Shown here piece by piece: positions 42,625 through 51,018 of a DNA stretch of 64,000 nt (within the stretch, counting starts at the first letter, position 1; the number at the start of each line of letters is the position of its first letter). The DNA comes from Planococcus donghaensis (GTDB lineage Bacteria > Bacillota > Bacilli > Bacillales_A > Planococcaceae). The notes below the pieces were generated by a model. It searched no databases. It was not told where the DNA came from and saw nothing but the letters and a program-made list of their open reading frames with translations. A program made the position numbers and the translations under genes. The stretch covers positions 372,001 through 436,000 of the forward strand of contig NZ_CP016543.2 of the NCBI RefSeq assembly GCF_001687665.2, written 5' to 3'.

Positions 42625-43778
42625 AAGTACTCCTTTAATTCATTTTCTAAGAAAGGTTTAGCTGACAGCAATGAAGTAAATTGTTGATAACGTTCATATT
42701 GGCCGGCGCTCGGTTTTTTACCTGTTTTATAGGCGCGAATCAAAATGTTCTTTGGAGTATGTTCCATATCGATAAACTCCATTAACTGCGTTTCATAGCC
42801 AACAAGTGACAGCAGTTCTGCGCGAATTGAGTCGGTAGCGAGTGCGCTAAAACGCTCTTTGATAAGACCATGTTGAAGCATAATGCCAAGTTCGGGTGCA
42901 GCGATTTGGCTATTCAATTCATGTTGACAGCAAGGAACACTCAAGATAACTTTGGCATCCCATTTAACAGCGCGTGATAACGCCATATCGGTAGCTACGT
43001 CGCAAGCGTGTAACGTGACTACCATATCGACTGCAGATTCGTCGTTATAATCGTTAATGTCACCAACCAAGAACTCTAATTGCTCATAACGCAAGTCTTG
43101 TGCAATTTGCTGACACTCTTCGATTACTTCTTTTTTCAAATCGAGTCCGGTAACTCGGAGGTCCAAGCCCTTTTCAATACGCAAATAATGATAAAGCGCA
43201 AAAGTTAAATACGATTTTCCAGAACCAAAATCGAGTATGCGGACGGTTCGATCTTGAGGTAAATAAGCGAGCGAATCGTCGATAAATTCGATAAAGCGGT
43301 TGATTTGACGGAATTTGTCATATTTCTGCTTTTTGACTTTGCCATCTGGATTTTGAACACCAAGACGTACAAGAAATGGGTACGGAATACCATCCTCTAA
43401 TAAATATTGCTTTTTACGGTTGTGCGAAAGCTCTACTTTTTTCGAATTTGTTTGTTCGGTTTTCCAGCTAACTTTTAACTTTTTAGAAAGCTGAATTTGA
43501 ACTTTTTCTTCTGTAAATTGAAAAAGGGCTTGGCGAAAATCGGCAAATAGAGAAGTTAGTTTCGCCATAGCTTCTTCTAAAGGTAAATTTTCATGCTTTA
43601 ATACATGTTCATGTTGGTATTCAAATTGAATGAAATAATCCTTTTTTATTTCAACGGGTTTTAACTTAATCCGTTTAACCTCATTTGATTTTAGGCGTGG
43701 TTGGCTAATTGTGGCTGAAACGAGTTGCTTTTGCAAAAGTCGTTCTGTTAGTTGATCATGCATTGTTTGTAAGTCCAT
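42621..43778 (-). CDS. Class I SAM-dependent methyltransferase
   Basis: 385 residues. SAM-binding motif I ILDFGSGKSYLTFALYHY, motif II VTGLDLKKEVIEEC and the post-motif MVVTLHACDVATDMAL with VPCCQHELN. This pattern belongs to a conserved Firmicutes family whose substrate (likely RNA) is not known. The first 150 residues form a separate domain. RBS GAAGGG. Coupled to the 84-aa membrane protein. Confidence 0.82.
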   Translation of the reverse strand: MDLQTMHDQLTERLLQKQLVSATISQPRLKSNEVKRIKLKPVEIKKDYFIQFEYQHEHVLKHENLPLEEAMAKLTSLFADFRQALFQFTEEKVQIQLSKKLKVSWKTEQTNSKKVELSHNRKKQYLLEDGIPYPFLVRLGVQNPDGKVKKQKYDKFRQINRFIEFIDDSLAYLPQDRTVRILDFGSGKSYLTFALYHYLRIEKGLDLRVTGLDLKKEVIEECQQIAQDLRYEQLEFLVGDINDYNDESAVDMVVTLHACDVATDMALSRAVKWDAKVILSVPCCQHELNSQIAAPELGIMLQHGLIKERFSALATDSIRAELLSLVGYETQLMEFIDMEHTPKNILIRAYKTGKKPSAGQYERYQQFTSLLSAKPFLENELKEYL

Positions 43779-43870
43779 GGTCGATCCCTTCCGTTCTGTG
43801 TAATGGTTTTAGTTTATCACGCAACGTACGTAAAGAGCGAGTTGTCCGTCTTTTTATGGAATGGATTAAG

Positions 43871-43886
43871 TTCCATTAATTTGGAA
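43871..43886. promoter_or_regulatory. Inverted repeat TTCCA-N6-TGGAA
   Basis: Lies just upstream of the probable -10 (GATAAT, 43893-43898) of the acyl-CoA synthetase gene; possible operator, binding protein unknown. Confidence 0.3.
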
Positions 43887-43909
43887 TTTTGTGATAATAT
43901 AAAACAGAG

Positions 43910-43923
43910 TGAAAACGTTTTCA
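43910..43923. promoter_or_regulatory. cre site (CcpA)
   Basis: TGAAAACGTTTTCA, a perfect 14-bp palindrome matching the cre consensus WTGNAANCGNWNNCA at every defined base. It sits at or just after the transcription start of the acyl-CoA synthetase gene, a repressing position. Confidence 0.8.
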
Positions 43924-43939
43924 ATTAGGGGGATGTATT

Positions 43940-45583
43940 GTGGAAATTTTACATAAGACAGTTGGCCAAATCGTAAAAGAACAAGCTGCAAAGAATCCAG
44001 AAACTGAAGCATACGTTTATCCAGAGCACGGAATCCGAAAAACGTATAAAGAATTTGACGAAGAAACAGATCGCTTAGCAAGAGCGTTTATCGGTATTGG
44101 GATTGAAAAAGGGGAGCATGTTGCCATTTGGTCTGACAATAAACGCGAATGGCTATTGAGTCAGTTTGCCACCGGTAAAATGGGGGGTGTGTTGGTAACG
44201 GTAAATACAAGTTACCAGTCAAGTGAGCTTGAGTATTTATTGAATCAGTCGGATGCGACGACGTTAATATTGGGAGAAGAATTTAAAGGTGCAAATTATA
44301 TAGAGATTTTAAATACGGTTTGTCCGGAATTGGCGACCGCTGAAAAAGGACACATACAGAGTACTAAGCTGCCTCACTTTAAACGAGTAATTGTCATGAG
44401 CGATAACAAGTATCCTGGAATTTACACGTGGTCAGAGTTCGAGGCTTTTGCTGGAAGTGTTAGCGAGGCGGAGTTTAAAGAGCGCTTCGATTCAATGAAG
44501 CCTGACGATGTCATCAATATTCAATATACATCTGGCACCACAGGATTTCCAAAAGGCGTAATGCTGACTCATTTGAATGTCGTTAATAATGGCAAACTCG
44601 TTGGGGATACGATGGCGTTAACGGAAACAGATCGTTTATGTATTCCAGTGCCATTTTTCCATTGCTTTGGCTGTGTTCTTGGAACGATGGCAGCAGTTAC
44701 CCATTCCACGACAATGGTCATTGCAGAGCAGTTTGAACCAAAACGGGTTTTGCAAATGGTACAGGATGAGAAGTGTACAGGGCTACATGGAGTACCGACG
44801 ATGTTCATCGCGGAGTTAAACCATCCGGATTTCGCAATGTTTGACACATCAACATTGCGTACGGGAATCATGGCAGGCTCATCATGTCCAATTGAGGTGA
44901 TGAAAAAAGTCATCAATGAAATGGGCGCATCTGAAATTACCATTGCTTATGGACAAACTGAATCGTCTCCTGTCATTACGCAAACGCGAGCCGACGACGA
45001 AATTGAAAAGCGAGTATCAACAGTTGGTAAGCCGCATACTGGAGTAGAAGTGAAAATCATTGACCCTGCCACTAGAGAAGAAGTAGAGCGAGGCTTGCCT
45101 GGAGAACTTTGTACAAGAGGGTATCATGTCATGTCCGGCTATTATAAAAACGAAGATGCTACAAAAGCGGCGATTGATTCGGAAGGATGGCTGCATACGG
45201 GTGACATCGCAATCGAAGATGAAGAAGGATATATCGATATCACAGGCCGGATAAAAGATATGGTGATTCGCGGAGGAGAAAATATTTATCCCCGTGAAGT
45301 GGAAGAATTTCTTTATCAGCATCCTTCTGTGTTAGACGTTCAGGTGATTGGTGTCCCAGACCCGAAATACGGAGAAGAACTAATGGCATGGATTATTTTA
45401 AAAGAAGGGGAGAAACTCAATGCGGAAGAATTGAGAACTTACTGTAAAGGGAAAATCTCACACCATAAAATTCCACGCTATATTGAATTTACGAAAGAGT
45501 ACCCAATGACAGCTTCTGGAAAAATACAGAAATTTAAGCTGCGTGAATTATCCATCGAACACAGTGAAAAAACAAAAGTTTAA
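43940..45583 (+). CDS. AMP-forming acyl-CoA synthetase (FadD/YngI-like)
   Basis: 547 residues. P-loop YTSGTTGFPKGVMLTH, YGQTESSPVITQ, HTGDIAIEDEEGYIDITGR and the final catalytic Lys in PMTASGKIQKF, so the enzyme is complete. It activates a medium or long chain fatty acid (or related carboxylate) as CoA thioester via an acyl-AMP. GTG start with AGGGGGA upstream. A cre site over the promoter indicates glucose repression. Confidence 0.9.
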   Translation: MEILHKTVGQIVKEQAAKNPETEAYVYPEHGIRKTYKEFDEETDRLARAFIGIGIEKGEHVAIWSDNKREWLLSQFATGKMGGVLVTVNTSYQSSELEYLLNQSDATTLILGEEFKGANYIEILNTVCPELATAEKGHIQSTKLPHFKRVIVMSDNKYPGIYTWSEFEAFAGSVSEAEFKERFDSMKPDDVINIQYTSGTTGFPKGVMLTHLNVVNNGKLVGDTMALTETDRLCIPVPFFHCFGCVLGTMAAVTHSTTMVIAEQFEPKRVLQMVQDEKCTGLHGVPTMFIAELNHPDFAMFDTSTLRTGIMAGSSCPIEVMKKVINEMGASEITIAYGQTESSPVITQTRADDEIEKRVSTVGKPHTGVEVKIIDPATREEVERGLPGELCTRGYHVMSGYYKNEDATKAAIDSEGWLHTGDIAIEDEEGYIDITGRIKDMVIRGGENIYPREVEEFLYQHPSVLDVQVIGVPDPKYGEELMAWIILKEGEKLNAEELRTYCKGKISHHKIPRYIEFTKEYPMTASGKIQKFKLRELSIEHSEKTKV

Positions 45584-45631
45584 ACAAAATAAAGGAAAGC
45601 ACCTTTTGAGGCGCTTTCCTTTATTTTGTTT
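45582..45631. terminator. Terminator, 19-bp arms
   Basis: AAACAAAATAAAGGAAAGC / GCTTTCCTTTATTTTGTTT. Confidence 0.9.
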
Positions 45632-45727
45632 AGCGGCAACTAGTTTAGTTGTGTCTGTCTACGGGGACAGTATTACGGGAAAGCCTTTGTTGAAATAGAT
45701 GCGAAGTGTGCAGGAAGGAGTTTGCAG

Positions 45728-46459
45728 ATGACTTGGTTGAGTTTTGTTTTTGCTCTTGGGTTTGTCTCAATTCATCTATTTTCAAAAAGCTTAAAACTTA
45801 TGAAAGTTTTGCCACGAAGCCGTTTCCTCTCAGTAGCAGGTGGAATATCGGTCGCTTATGTTTTTTTGCATTTATTGCCAGAGTTGAGCATCTTTCAAAA
45901 GGATTTACTAGGAGAGCTTGAAAATAGTGGATTACTTTTTATAGAGAATCATATTTATTTAATTGCGATGACGGGTTTAGTGGTTTTTTATGCTTTAGAA
46001 AACTCGGTTAAAGTTTCAAAAAAGAAAAACAAGCATGAAGAAAATCCGAAAGCAGCAATAGGGGTTTTCTGGCTGCACATTGCATCTTTCACACTATACA
46101 ATGGAATTATTGGCTATTTATTGGTCAGGGAAGAGTATGGTAATTCTTTAGGGATGACATTGTTTTTTGTTGCAATGGGGGTACACTTTATAACAAATGA
46201 CAAAGGATTACGAGCAACGCACCAAGAAGATTACGATCGATATGGCAGGTGGCTATTGGCTGCTGCGATTCTAATTGGTTGGGGAATCGGGGCTTTTGCC
46301 GAAGTGCATGAATGGATTATCTCAGTACTTACTGCTTTTTTAGCTGGTGGTGTGATTTTAAACGTTTTAAAAGAAGAGTTGCCGGAAGAACGAGAAAGTA
46401 GTTTACTGGCATTTACTACTGGGCTAATCTCTTACTCGATTTTATTGTTGCTTTTATAG
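45728..46459 (+). CDS. ZIP-like integral membrane protein
   Basis: 243 residues and about seven or eight spans. AGGISVAYVFLHLLPEL and the C-terminal FLAGGVILNVLKEELPEER recall ZIP metal transporter helices IV and V, but the HxxxE pairs are incomplete, so transport of a metal is uncertain. ATG at 45728 follows GGAAGGAG (45713-45720). Monocistronic. Confidence 0.6.
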   Translation: MTWLSFVFALGFVSIHLFSKSLKLMKVLPRSRFLSVAGGISVAYVFLHLLPELSIFQKDLLGELENSGLLFIENHIYLIAMTGLVVFYALENSVKVSKKKNKHEENPKAAIGVFWLHIASFTLYNGIIGYLLVREEYGNSLGMTLFFVAMGVHFITNDKGLRATHQEDYDRYGRWLLAAAILIGWGIGAFAEVHEWIISVLTAFLAGGVILNVLKEELPEERESSLLAFTTGLISYSILLLLL

Positions 46460-46568
46460 AGTAAAAAAATATTATAATGACAAACAGGAGAATCTTTTGG
46501 TATAATATACTCACTATAATAGGTAATAAAGCATGCGTTAAAACGGCTTACCTAAAAGGGTGTTTATA

Positions 46569-46739
46569 ATGATTACTGAAGAAGAATTAGCCATTTTCGA
46601 GTATGAATTGACAAAGTTAATGGAAGAATACCGAAAATGCGTGGATCAGTCTTTAAAGAAGAAAATACAAGAAGATATGGCTTGGTTGAAGACGGCCATT
46701 TTTGCAACAGGTTCCTATGAAAAAACAATTGAAAATTAA
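46569..46739 (+). CDS. Small helical protein, 56 aa
   Basis: Starts MITEEELAIFEYELTKLMEE; charged and helical with one Cys (residue 24), no membrane span. AAAAGGG lies about nine bases upstream and a consensus TATAAT occurs near 46501. A hairpin terminator follows. No family recognised. Confidence 0.55.
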   Translation: MITEEELAIFEYELTKLMEEYRKCVDQSLKKKIQEDMAWLKTAIFATGSYEKTIEN

Positions 46740-46746
46740 TGATTTT

Positions 46747-46782
46747 AAATCTGCAGCGTAGTATTGCTAGCAGATTTTTTTT
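46747..46782 (+). terminator. Terminator
   Basis: AAATCTGC / GCAGATTT with a further inner stem and eight T. Confidence 0.7.
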
Positions 46783-46915
46783 GTGGGAAAAAGATAAATT
46801 TGTGAACAGAGCTGTAACAAAACCTCTCGAAAATCCTTTAAAGGTAGGCAATCGACGGGGGTTTCCCTAAGGGGTGCTTTATAATAGAAGGAGATAAAGC
46901 AGAGGAGCGAATGGC

Positions 46916-48640
46916 ATGAACGATTTAAAGCAGTTGGCATTTCAACGGAAAAACACAATGACATTCTTAGTTGCGATGTCGATCTTAAAAGGACTTGCTA
47001 CGATTGGTCAAGCCCTGTTTTTTGTGATGATTGCAGATCGTGTTTTTCTTCAAAGTGCTACGTTTGAAAGTTTAATCCCATTATTCGGTGGGCTGTTACT
47101 ATCGATTTTACTGCGAGCCGGATCAGGATATGCGATAGGCAAAACAGGAGTCAATTTGGCTGCTGACGTAAAAAATGAATTTCGAAATACTTTAATCCAA
47201 TCATTTGCTAGAAACCCATTGCTGGCTGCAGCTCAAGGTCAATCGGGTCAAAAAGTAGGTTTGTTAATGGATTCAGTAGATGAAATAGATGGCTTTTATA
47301 GTAAATATATTCCTCAAATGATTCAAACGTATATAATTCCTGTGATTTTGTTAGGCGTAATTTTTTCGCAAAACTGGACAAGTGGAGTCATTATTTTAAT
47401 TACAGCACCATTTATTCCAGTATTTATGGCATTGGTTGGAAAAGGAACGAAGAAAAAAGCCGACGAAAAAATGGAACAACTCAACCGTTTTTCAGGTACT
47501 TTTCTCGATATTTTACAAGGTCTTTCAACACTGAAGCTGTTTGGACAAGCTGAAAAGCAGCAGCAAGCGATTCGGAAAAGTAGTTTAGATTTCCGAGATT
47601 CTACAATGGAAGTATTAAAATCAGCATTTCTTTCTTCTTTGATGCTTGAGTATATATCCATGTTAAGTATCGGGATTGTTGCACTAGAAATAGGATTGCG
47701 ACTTGTTGTATTCGATAGCATTAGCTTCTTCACAGCATTTTTTATACTGATCTTAGTGCCCGATTTCTTTAATTTGCTAAAGGATTTCGGCAGTGCGTTT
47801 CATACAGCGCGAGGCAGTTTATCGGCCGCAAACCAATTATCTATTGAACTCGAAAAGCCTTATGCTGAGTTAACGTGGGGGAAAGAAACAGTGGCGCAAG
47901 AACCTCCTCATTTATCACTAGAACAACTCGCATTTCAATACGGAGACGGGTTTGCATTAGCTCCGCTCAATGTGGAAATTCCACCTTATAGTCAAGTGGC
48001 AATTGTCGGAAAAAGTGGTTCGGGAAAATCAACGCTCATGCACCTTTTAGCGGGTCTTCTTCCACAAAGTCAAGGTCATTTTTTTATAAATGGTGTCGCT
48101 CGAGAAAACATTAGTGAAACATCTTGGTTTAACCAATTAAGTTACATTTCACAACATCCATACCTTTTTGCTGGCACTATTCGAGAAAATATACAGATGG
48201 GTGTTACAGGCGATGTTAGTGATGAAGAGGTGAGGGTAGCGGCTAAAAAAGCAGGCATTGCAGAAATGGTCTCCACACTTGAAAAAGGGTTTGAAACACC
48301 CATTGGCGAAGCGGGGCGCGGGTTGTCTGGGGGAGAAAAGCAACGAATTGCACTTGCACGGGCTTTCTTGAAAAAACCGTCACTTATTTTATTTGATGAA
48401 CCAACGACCGGGTTAGATTTACAAACTGAGAAAGTTTTGCAAGACTCTTTGCATGAATTGAAAAAAACTTCCACGGTTATTACGGTGGCTCACCGCCTTC
48501 ACACGATTAAAGAAGCAGATATCATCTTATTTTTAGATAATGGAAAACTGGATGCAACTGGAAATCATCAAGAACTATTGAAAACGTATGTGCCTTACGA
48601 AGAAATGCTTGCAGCGCAGCAAGGAGGTGGCTTGCGATGA
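46916..48640 (+). CDS. cydD: Thiol reductant ABC exporter subunit CydD
   Basis: 574 residues. N-terminal six-helix exporter domain, C-terminal ATPase with Walker A GKSGSGKST, signature LSGGEKQRIALARAFL and Walker B LILFDEPTTGLD. Heterodimer partner of CydC; exports glutathione/cysteine or haem-related thiols needed for cytochrome bd assembly. cydAB is not in this window. ATG follows AGAGGAG. Overlaps cydC by four bases. Confidence 0.9.
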   Translation: MNDLKQLAFQRKNTMTFLVAMSILKGLATIGQALFFVMIADRVFLQSATFESLIPLFGGLLLSILLRAGSGYAIGKTGVNLAADVKNEFRNTLIQSFARNPLLAAAQGQSGQKVGLLMDSVDEIDGFYSKYIPQMIQTYIIPVILLGVIFSQNWTSGVIILITAPFIPVFMALVGKGTKKKADEKMEQLNRFSGTFLDILQGLSTLKLFGQAEKQQQAIRKSSLDFRDSTMEVLKSAFLSSLMLEYISMLSIGIVALEIGLRLVVFDSISFFTAFFILILVPDFFNLLKDFGSAFHTARGSLSAANQLSIELEKPYAELTWGKETVAQEPPHLSLEQLAFQYGDGFALAPLNVEIPPYSQVAIVGKSGSGKSTLMHLLAGLLPQSQGHFFINGVARENISETSWFNQLSYISQHPYLFAGTIRENIQMGVTGDVSDEEVRVAAKKAGIAEMVSTLEKGFETPIGEAGRGLSGGEKQRIALARAFLKKPSLILFDEPTTGLDLQTEKVLQDSLHELKKTSTVITVAHRLHTIKEADIILFLDNGKLDATGNHQELLKTYVPYEEMLAAQQGGGLR

Positions 48641-50343
48641 AGGAATTAACGCTTGTGTTGAAATTGACGCTTCTTGAAAAAAAGGATGTTTTAATCGCCA
48701 TCTTTTTCGGGTTTTTAGCAGGTATTGCAGGTGTCGCGTTGATGGGGTCAAGTGGTTACTTGATTTCAAAAGCCGCCTTAACTTCACAAATGACTACATT
48801 GGTCGTCATGGCAGCTGTTTTGAAATTATTTGGTTTTGCATCGGCGTTAAGTCGTTATGGAGAACGTTTATATTCTCACCGAGCGACATTTACAATGCTC
48901 AGTCACTTAAGAGTATCGTTTTTTGAGCGTTTGTCTCCACTGGCGCCAAGAATATTTAGCAAATATCGAAGTGGTGACTTACTGTCCCGAATTGTTGGAG
49001 ACGTTGAAAGTTTGCAAAACTTTTTACTGCGCGTATTCTATCCGCCAGTAGTGCTGGGCATTGTTTTTTTAAGTGTTGTTTTCTTCACGTCATTTTTCTC
49101 ACTAGGTATTGCAATTGTGATTTTTATCGGGATGTTGTTAACGGTAGTGGTGGTTCCAGCACTTTTCTCTAGTAGAAAGCGTCGCATGGATGGACAAGTT
49201 AGAGCGCAAAGAGGGAATTTAGCGATCGAATCGACAGAATTCCTTTATGGATTTCGGGATTTAAAAATTCATCAACAGCTTAACGCAAAAGAACAACAAT
49301 TGAAAAGTGACGCAGCACAATATAATGAGGGGCAACGACAAGAAGGATTAGAAGAAAACTTAGCTCAATCTATGAACGCATTTGTTGCGTTACTCGTTTC
49401 CTTTTTTGTTTTAGGCGTAGGCGCTTATTTTGTTGCAGCTGGTGAACTAGATGGCTTGTATTTAGCAATGCTCGTCATGGTCTCCATTGCTGCTTTTGAA
49501 AACGTTGCACCTATGGCTGCTTTTCCAACACATTTTGAAGAAAGTCGGAAAGCAGCTGTGCGATTAGAAGAGATTGTGGCTGAACCTGATTTACCACAAG
49601 GATCAGAACCTATGCCAAGTGGCCCGCTTGATATAAGATTGGATAAAGTATCTTTTCAATACCCAAACGAAAACAGCTTAGCCCTGGACCGTATATCTCT
49701 TCACTTGCTGCCAGGCACAAAAACAGCGATAGTCGGACCGAGTGGTTCTGGGAAATCGACTTTGATGCAAGTACTGTTAAGTGTTTTTCCTCTCAGCCAA
49801 GGCCAGTTATCCATCGGTGGCATACCTGTAGAAGCACTTAAGCAAGAAGAAATTTGGCAACAAATGAATATTGTTTTGCAGGAAAACCATTTCTTTTATG
49901 GTACAATCCGGAGCAATTTATTAGTTGCGAACCCTTTAGCGACAGACGAGCAAATGATTGACGTGCTGGCTAAAGTACAACTCGATATACTTCCGCTGAG
50001 TATGACGGTAGAAGAAAAAGGTCAGAATTTGTCTGGAGGTCAAAAGCAGCGGCTGGCAATTGCGCGTGCCATGTTAAAAGGGAAGTCTCTATGGCTTATG
50101 GATGAACCGGTATCTTCTGTGGATAGTTTGACAGGGCATGCCATTTACCAGCAGATGTTCCAGCAACATAAAGATGATTTGTTTGTCATCATCAGTCATG
50201 ACTTAACAGGGCTTGAAAAAATGGATCAGATTATCGTTATGGAAAAAGGCTGCATCGTAGAAAGTGGTTCATACGACGAGTTGATGGAGAAAAAAGCGTA
50301 TTTCTATCAACTTAAAGAAATTGAAAATAGTGTATTTACCTAA
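48637..50343 (+). CDS. cydC: Thiol reductant ABC exporter subunit CydC
   Basis: 568 residues. Six-helix domain with SGYLISKAALTSQM and FASALSRYGERLYSH, the CydC hallmark, then ATPase motifs [25 protein letters not shown] and LWLMDEPVSSVD. Translated in coupling with cydD (ATGA overlap). A terminator follows the stop within ten bases. Confidence 0.92.
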   Translation: MKELTLVLKLTLLEKKDVLIAIFFGFLAGIAGVALMGSSGYLISKAALTSQMTTLVVMAAVLKLFGFASALSRYGERLYSHRATFTMLSHLRVSFFERLSPLAPRIFSKYRSGDLLSRIVGDVESLQNFLLRVFYPPVVLGIVFLSVVFFTSFFSLGIAIVIFIGMLLTVVVVPALFSSRKRRMDGQVRAQRGNLAIESTEFLYGFRDLKIHQQLNAKEQQLKSDAAQYNEGQRQEGLEENLAQSMNAFVALLVSFFVLGVGAYFVAAGELDGLYLAMLVMVSIAAFENVAPMAAFPTHFEESRKAAVRLEEIVAEPDLPQGSEPMPSGPLDIRLDKVSFQYPNENSLALDRISLHLLPGTKTAIVGPSGSGKSTLMQVLLSVFPLSQGQLSIGGIPVEALKQEEIWQQMNIVLQENHFFYGTIRSNLLVANPLATDEQMIDVLAKVQLDILPLSMTVEEKGQNLSGGQKQRLAIARAMLKGKSLWLMDEPVSSVDSLTGHAIYQQMFQQHKDDLFVIISHDLTGLEKMDQIIVMEKGCIVESGSYDELMEKKAYFYQLKEIENSVFT

Positions 50344-50346
50344 TAG

Positions 50347-50382
50347 AAAAACCGCCGTCACGTAACTATGTGACGGCGGTTT
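50347..50382 (+). terminator. Terminator of cydDC
   Basis: AAAACCGCCGTCAC / GTGACGGCGGTTT around GTAACTAT. A near-identical copy in the same orientation is at 50957-50992. Confidence 0.85.
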
Positions 50383-50447
50383 CAGCTTGTAGACAAAAGA
50401 ATTATTATGTTAGTTAACGAATGTATATTGATCTTATCCTATATACT

Positions 50448-50647
50448 GGATCCTTCGCTCCATGCGGACGCTTTCCGCGGACGAAGCGCTGAGCCTCCTC
50501 GTCGCAAGCTCCTGCGGGGTCTCATCACTCCGTTTTTCCGCAGGAAAGTCAGTGACCAAAGGGACTTCGGTCAATGGCTTTGCGACGAAGCTAGCGCAGC
50601 GATGCAGGAGCATATCTTTGCCCTTCGCCGCATTGCGCTTCGGATCC
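50448..50647 (+). repeat. Module A1, GC-rich structured repeat
   Basis: 200 bp, closed by a stem GGATCC...ATGCGG / CCGCAT...GGATCC. The interior is nearly identical to A2 (63480-63659, other strand). It includes the 35-bp core 50579-50613 (starts TTTGCGACGAAGCTAGCGCA). Confidence 0.85.
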
Positions 50648-50720
50648 TTGTGTGATTACTCATTAATTCTCTTGAAAAGTGGAATCGCTGGTTACTTTCT
50701 CTAATTAAAGCTATATCCTA

Positions 50721-50910
50721 ACAACCGTTCTGGCCACGAAGACTCCTATGGGACAGCGAAAGCTGAAGACCCCGCAGGAATAGCATTGGCCGAAGCCTGC
50801 GAGGACAAGCTTTTGCGACGAAGCTAGCGCAGCGATGCAGGAGCATGGGTTTTCAGTGACGAGGAGGCTGAAGCTGAGCCCATGGAAAGCGTAGTGGCCA
50901 GAAGGGTTGT
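50721..50910 (+). repeat. Module B1, GC-rich structured repeat
   Basis: 190 bp, closed by ACAACCGTTCTGGCCAC / GTGGCCAGAAGGGTTGT (one mismatch). Contains a CAGC-GAAA-GCTG hairpin with a GNRA loop and the 35-bp core 50812-50846. Interior almost identical to B2 (63193-63381). Confidence 0.85.
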
Positions 50911-50956
50911 GGTTATACATAACTATACATTTTCAATAGACTTTGTCTACACTCTG

Positions 50957-50992
50957 AAACCGCCATCACGTAACTATGTGACGGCGGTTTTT
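50957..50992 (-). terminator. Second copy of the cydC-type hairpin
   Basis: AAACCGCCATCAC / GTGACGGCGGTTT around the same GTAACTAT loop. The one base change leaves an A-C mismatch in plus-strand RNA but a G-U pair in minus-strand RNA, so it may now serve the minus-strand gene at 51019. The U tract is weak. Confidence 0.55.
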
Positions 50993-51018
50993 AGTATTTT
51001 GATAGTATTCTACTAGCT

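Larger units (their letters stand above)
50385..50955 (+). repeat. Composite GC-rich element, copy 1 (modules A1 and B1)
   Basis: Begins with the 18-bp end sequence GCTTGTAGACAAAAGAAT, which recurs exactly at the far end of copy 2 (63697-63714, opposite strand). Its other end, CTTTGTCTACACTCTGAAA (50941-50959), is an imperfect inverted copy of the first (TTTCAGCTTGTAGACAAAAG). Inside are modules A1 (50448-50647) and B1 (50721-50910), separated by 73 bases. No transposase frame. It fills the 675-base gap between cydC and the next gene, and no gene is credible within it. Confidence 0.8.

Noticed and set aside
50407..50655. Open frame in module A1 (and its counterpart at 63483-63728) encoding similar Arg-rich peptides
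   Set aside because: Comparing the two copies over the shared frame, about seven of nine differing codons change the amino acid, and there is no RBS. Selection acts on the nucleic acid, not on a protein.
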